In this document: positions 62,460 through 64,000 of the stretch, piece by piece | Layout of the letters: the number at the start of each line of letters is the position of its first letter | Position numbering within the stretch: position 1 is the first letter of the stretch | Assembly: GCF_009758015.1 (NCBI RefSeq) | Contig: NZ_WSEL01000003.1 | Span: 2,170,001-2,234,000, forward strand | Direction of reading: 5' to 3' | Length of the DNA stretch: 64,000 nucleotides | DNA from: Ramlibacter pinisoli | GTDB taxonomy: Bacteria; Pseudomonadota; Gammaproteobacteria; Burkholderiales; Burkholderiaceae_C | Made by a program: the position numbers and the translations under genes | Notes under the pieces: model-generated | What the model was told of the DNA's origin: nothing | Databases searched by the model: none | Seen by the model: only the letters and a program-made list of their open reading frames with translations

Positions 62460-63773
62460 TCAGGGGCGGGCGGCACGGGCCGCGTCGGCTTCATAGGTGC
62501 GGCCGGCACGCAGGAACGCGGCCGCGGCGAGGATGGAGAACAGCGGCATGGCCGCGAGCGCCAGGGGCAGGCCCCAGACGTCCGATAGCGCGCCGGCGAT
62601 CAGCGGTCCGACCGCCAGACCGAACAGGTTCTGGAACAGCGCCAGCACGGACGAGCCGGTGGCGCGCACGCCGGGGTGGATGACGTCGATGACCACGGCC
62701 GAGACCGGGCCGACCGAGCAGGTCATGACGAAGCCGCCGGCGGCGATCAGGCCGAACTGCATCGACGGCGTCAGCGCCCAGCCGACCAGCGGCAGCCCGA
62801 AGGCCAGCGCCAGCACCGCCAGCGACAGCAGGCACAGCGCGGCCAGCGCCACCAGCTTGTTGCGCGGACGGCGCAGGCCGGCGCGGTCGACCAGGGCGCC
62901 CCAGGCGATCGAGCCGATCGCACCGCACAGCACCACGAGGGCGGCGCGCACGCCGGCCTGGTCGGGTGCGACGCCGTGCACGCGGTTCAGGAAGCTGGGC
63001 AGCCAGGACCAGACGGACGACACCACCACCAGCTGGGCCGCGGCACCCAGGCACACGAACAGGAGCGTGGGCGAGCGGCCGAGGGCGCCGGCGACGTGGC
63101 GCAGCACGCCGCCCGGGCTGGAGGTGGCGCGGTCCAGGGAGGCCGTGAGGGCCACGGTGCGGTAGTCGCGCACCTTGATGTAGGCCAGCGCCAGCACCAG
63201 CCCCGGGATGCCGACCACGCCGAAGGCGGCCTGCCAGCCCCAGCGGGCGGCGATCAGGCCGCCGAGCATGACGCCCAGGACCGAACCGAACGAGGCTGCG
63301 GCGAAAAAGCCGGCCAGCAGCGCGCCGCGCATGCGGGCGGGGAAGTGGCTGGAGATCAGCGCCGCCCCGACCGAGCCGTAGCCGGCCTCGCCCAGCCCGA
63401 CGGCGGCGCGCGCCGCCAGCAGCTGGCCGTAGCCGCGCGTGAACATGCACGAGATCGTCGCCACGCTCCACACCGTGGCCATGGTGACGATGCTGCGCAC
63501 GCGGCTGCCGCGGTCGGCGATCAGCGCGATCGGCAGCGCGCCGACCGCGACGGTGATCGAGACCACCGAGACCAGCGCGCCCAGCTGGGTGTCGGTCAGG
63601 CCCCAGGCCTGCTTCAGGTGCGGGAACAGCGAGACGATCACCTGGCGGTCGATGTAGTCGACCACCATCAGGCCCATCGTCATCGCGTAGGCGAACCAGG
63701 CCGCTCCCCGGGTGAACAGGTAGCTGTCCGCGGCCACCGGGCGGGCCGTGTCGGCAGTCAGGTCGACGCTCAT
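62460..63773 (-). CDS. MFS transporter
   Basis: A 437-residue major facilitator with 12 predicted helices. Helix 2-3 loop A motif appears as LIADRGSRVRS near residue 82, and the symmetric one as ALVDRAGLRRPRNK near 300. The first helix has VDYIDRQVIVSLFPHLK, seen in aromatic-acid and hexuronate-type (ACS) transporters. It overlaps the quinone-oxidoreductase gene by 4 nt (ATGA) and is followed by the CoA ligase gene 16 nt on, so it may import the acid that the ligase activates. Confidence 0.9.
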   Translation of the reverse strand: MSVDLTADTARPVAADSYLFTRGAAWFAYAMTMGLMVVDYIDRQVIVSLFPHLKQAWGLTDTQLGALVSVVSITVAVGALPIALIADRGSRVRSIVTMATVWSVATISCMFTRGYGQLLAARAAVGLGEAGYGSVGAALISSHFPARMRGALLAGFFAAASFGSVLGVMLGGLIAARWGWQAAFGVVGIPGLVLALAYIKVRDYRTVALTASLDRATSSPGGVLRHVAGALGRSPTLLFVCLGAAAQLVVVSSVWSWLPSFLNRVHGVAPDQAGVRAALVVLCGAIGSIAWGALVDRAGLRRPRNKLVALAALCLLSLAVLALAFGLPLVGWALTPSMQFGLIAAGGFVMTCSVGPVSAVVIDVIHPGVRATGSSVLALFQNLFGLAVGPLIAGALSDVWGLPLALAAMPLFSILAAAAFLRAGRTYEADAARAARP

Positions 63774-64000
63774 GGCAGCAGCACCGTGGCGCCGGTGGTG
63801 CGGCGCGATTCGATGGCGCGGTGCGCCTCGGCGGCGTCGGCCAGCGGATAGGTGCGGCTGGGCTCGCTGCGGATCTTGCCCGCGGCGACCAGGTCGAACA
63901 GTTCCTTGGCCATCGCCAGCATGTGCGGGCGCGGGGTCGCGTAGTGCACCATGGCCGGCCGCGTGACGTACAGCGATCCCTTGACGGCCAGCTGCATGGT
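63770..64000 (-). CDS. quinone oxidoreductase (MDR family), C-terminal part
   Basis: The last 76 residues of a protein that continues past the right edge. The text KGSLYVTRPAMVHYA followed by LFDLVAAGKIRSEPSRTYPLADAAEAHRAIES is the typical end of zeta-crystallin-like NADPH:quinone reductases. Its stop overlaps the MFS start (ATGA). The cofactor-binding part lies outside the window. Confidence 0.85.
   Translation of the reverse strand, partial: TMQLAVKGSLYVTRPAMVHYATPRPHMLAMAKELFDLVAAGKIRSEPSRTYPLADAAEAHRAIESRRTTGATVLLP

Overview
The window is a GC-rich (near 70% by eye), densely packed stretch of bacterial chromosome. Gene content points to a betaproteobacterium of the order Burkholderiales, most likely Comamonadaceae-like. 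The main reason is seven tripartite-tricarboxylate (Bug/TctC) periplasmic receptors, none with its TctA/TctB membrane partners here, together with many small catabolic operons each run by its own GntR, LysR or IclR regulator. No phage, insertion sequence, CRISPR array or rRNA was seen. One tRNA is present. The genus assignment is inference only.

Layout. 1-6530: the end of an alpha/beta hydrolase, then a GntR-controlled operon with a fumarylacetoacetate-hydrolase-family enzyme, a Bug receptor, a two-subunit molybdenum hydroxylase and a ModA-like binding protein. 6662-14179: a 3-oxoadipate lower pathway (pcaI, pcaJ, pcaF, maleylacetate reductase, two 3-hydroxyisobutyrate-dehydrogenase-like enzymes and a Bug receptor), divergent from a PcaR-type IclR regulator across a three-half-site operator. 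14176-21237: OsmC, RraA-like, a DapA-like lyase, a TAXI-type TRAP transporter and, divergently, an IlvD/Edd dehydratase, which together look like a sugar-acid or hydroxy-acid pathway. 21269-25461: housekeeping genes (DUF1841, cytochrome c4, MoxR ATPase with a VWA partner, GNAT).

25551-34295 is the most unusual part. A tRNA-Arg(CCU) has its 5' end inside a perfect 24-bp inverted repeat. It is followed by a FadR-type GntR gene and a ten-gene divergent cluster built around a diiron oxygenase of the CADD/PqqC-like haem-oxygenase-like fold. Two [2Fe-2S] ferredoxins, an FAD/NAD ferredoxin reductase, an aldehyde dehydrogenase, a GlcG/HbpS protein, an ornithine-cyclodeaminase-family enzyme, a TauE-type exporter and a Bug receptor accompany it. 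A 13-bp motif recurs in front of the regulator and in the divergent promoter region. This is my best candidate for an undescribed pathway.

34410-45651: two small envelope genes, then a DUF1302/DUF1329/YCF48/MMPL operon that resembles envelope transport of hydrophobic compounds, then a LysR-SDR-SDR locus and small proteins. 45658-52924: GNAT, then a LysR-controlled operon with two adjacent Bug receptors, an isopropylmalate-dehydrogenase-like enzyme and a PDC-hydrolase-like amidohydrolase, then a secreted SBBP-repeat protein. 53246-58674: an arginase-family protein with one altered metal ligand, a Bug receptor, D-serine dehydratase with a divergent LysR, and a MetE-C-like methyltransferase. 58793-64000: a Bug receptor, a YeiH-type exporter, an acyl-CoA ligase, an MFS transporter and the end of a quinone oxidoreductase, all on the minus strand.

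Starts were chosen from ribosome-binding sites, 4-nt overlaps and family length. No alignment or database search was possible, so family names come from visible motifs and exact substrates are mostly unknown.
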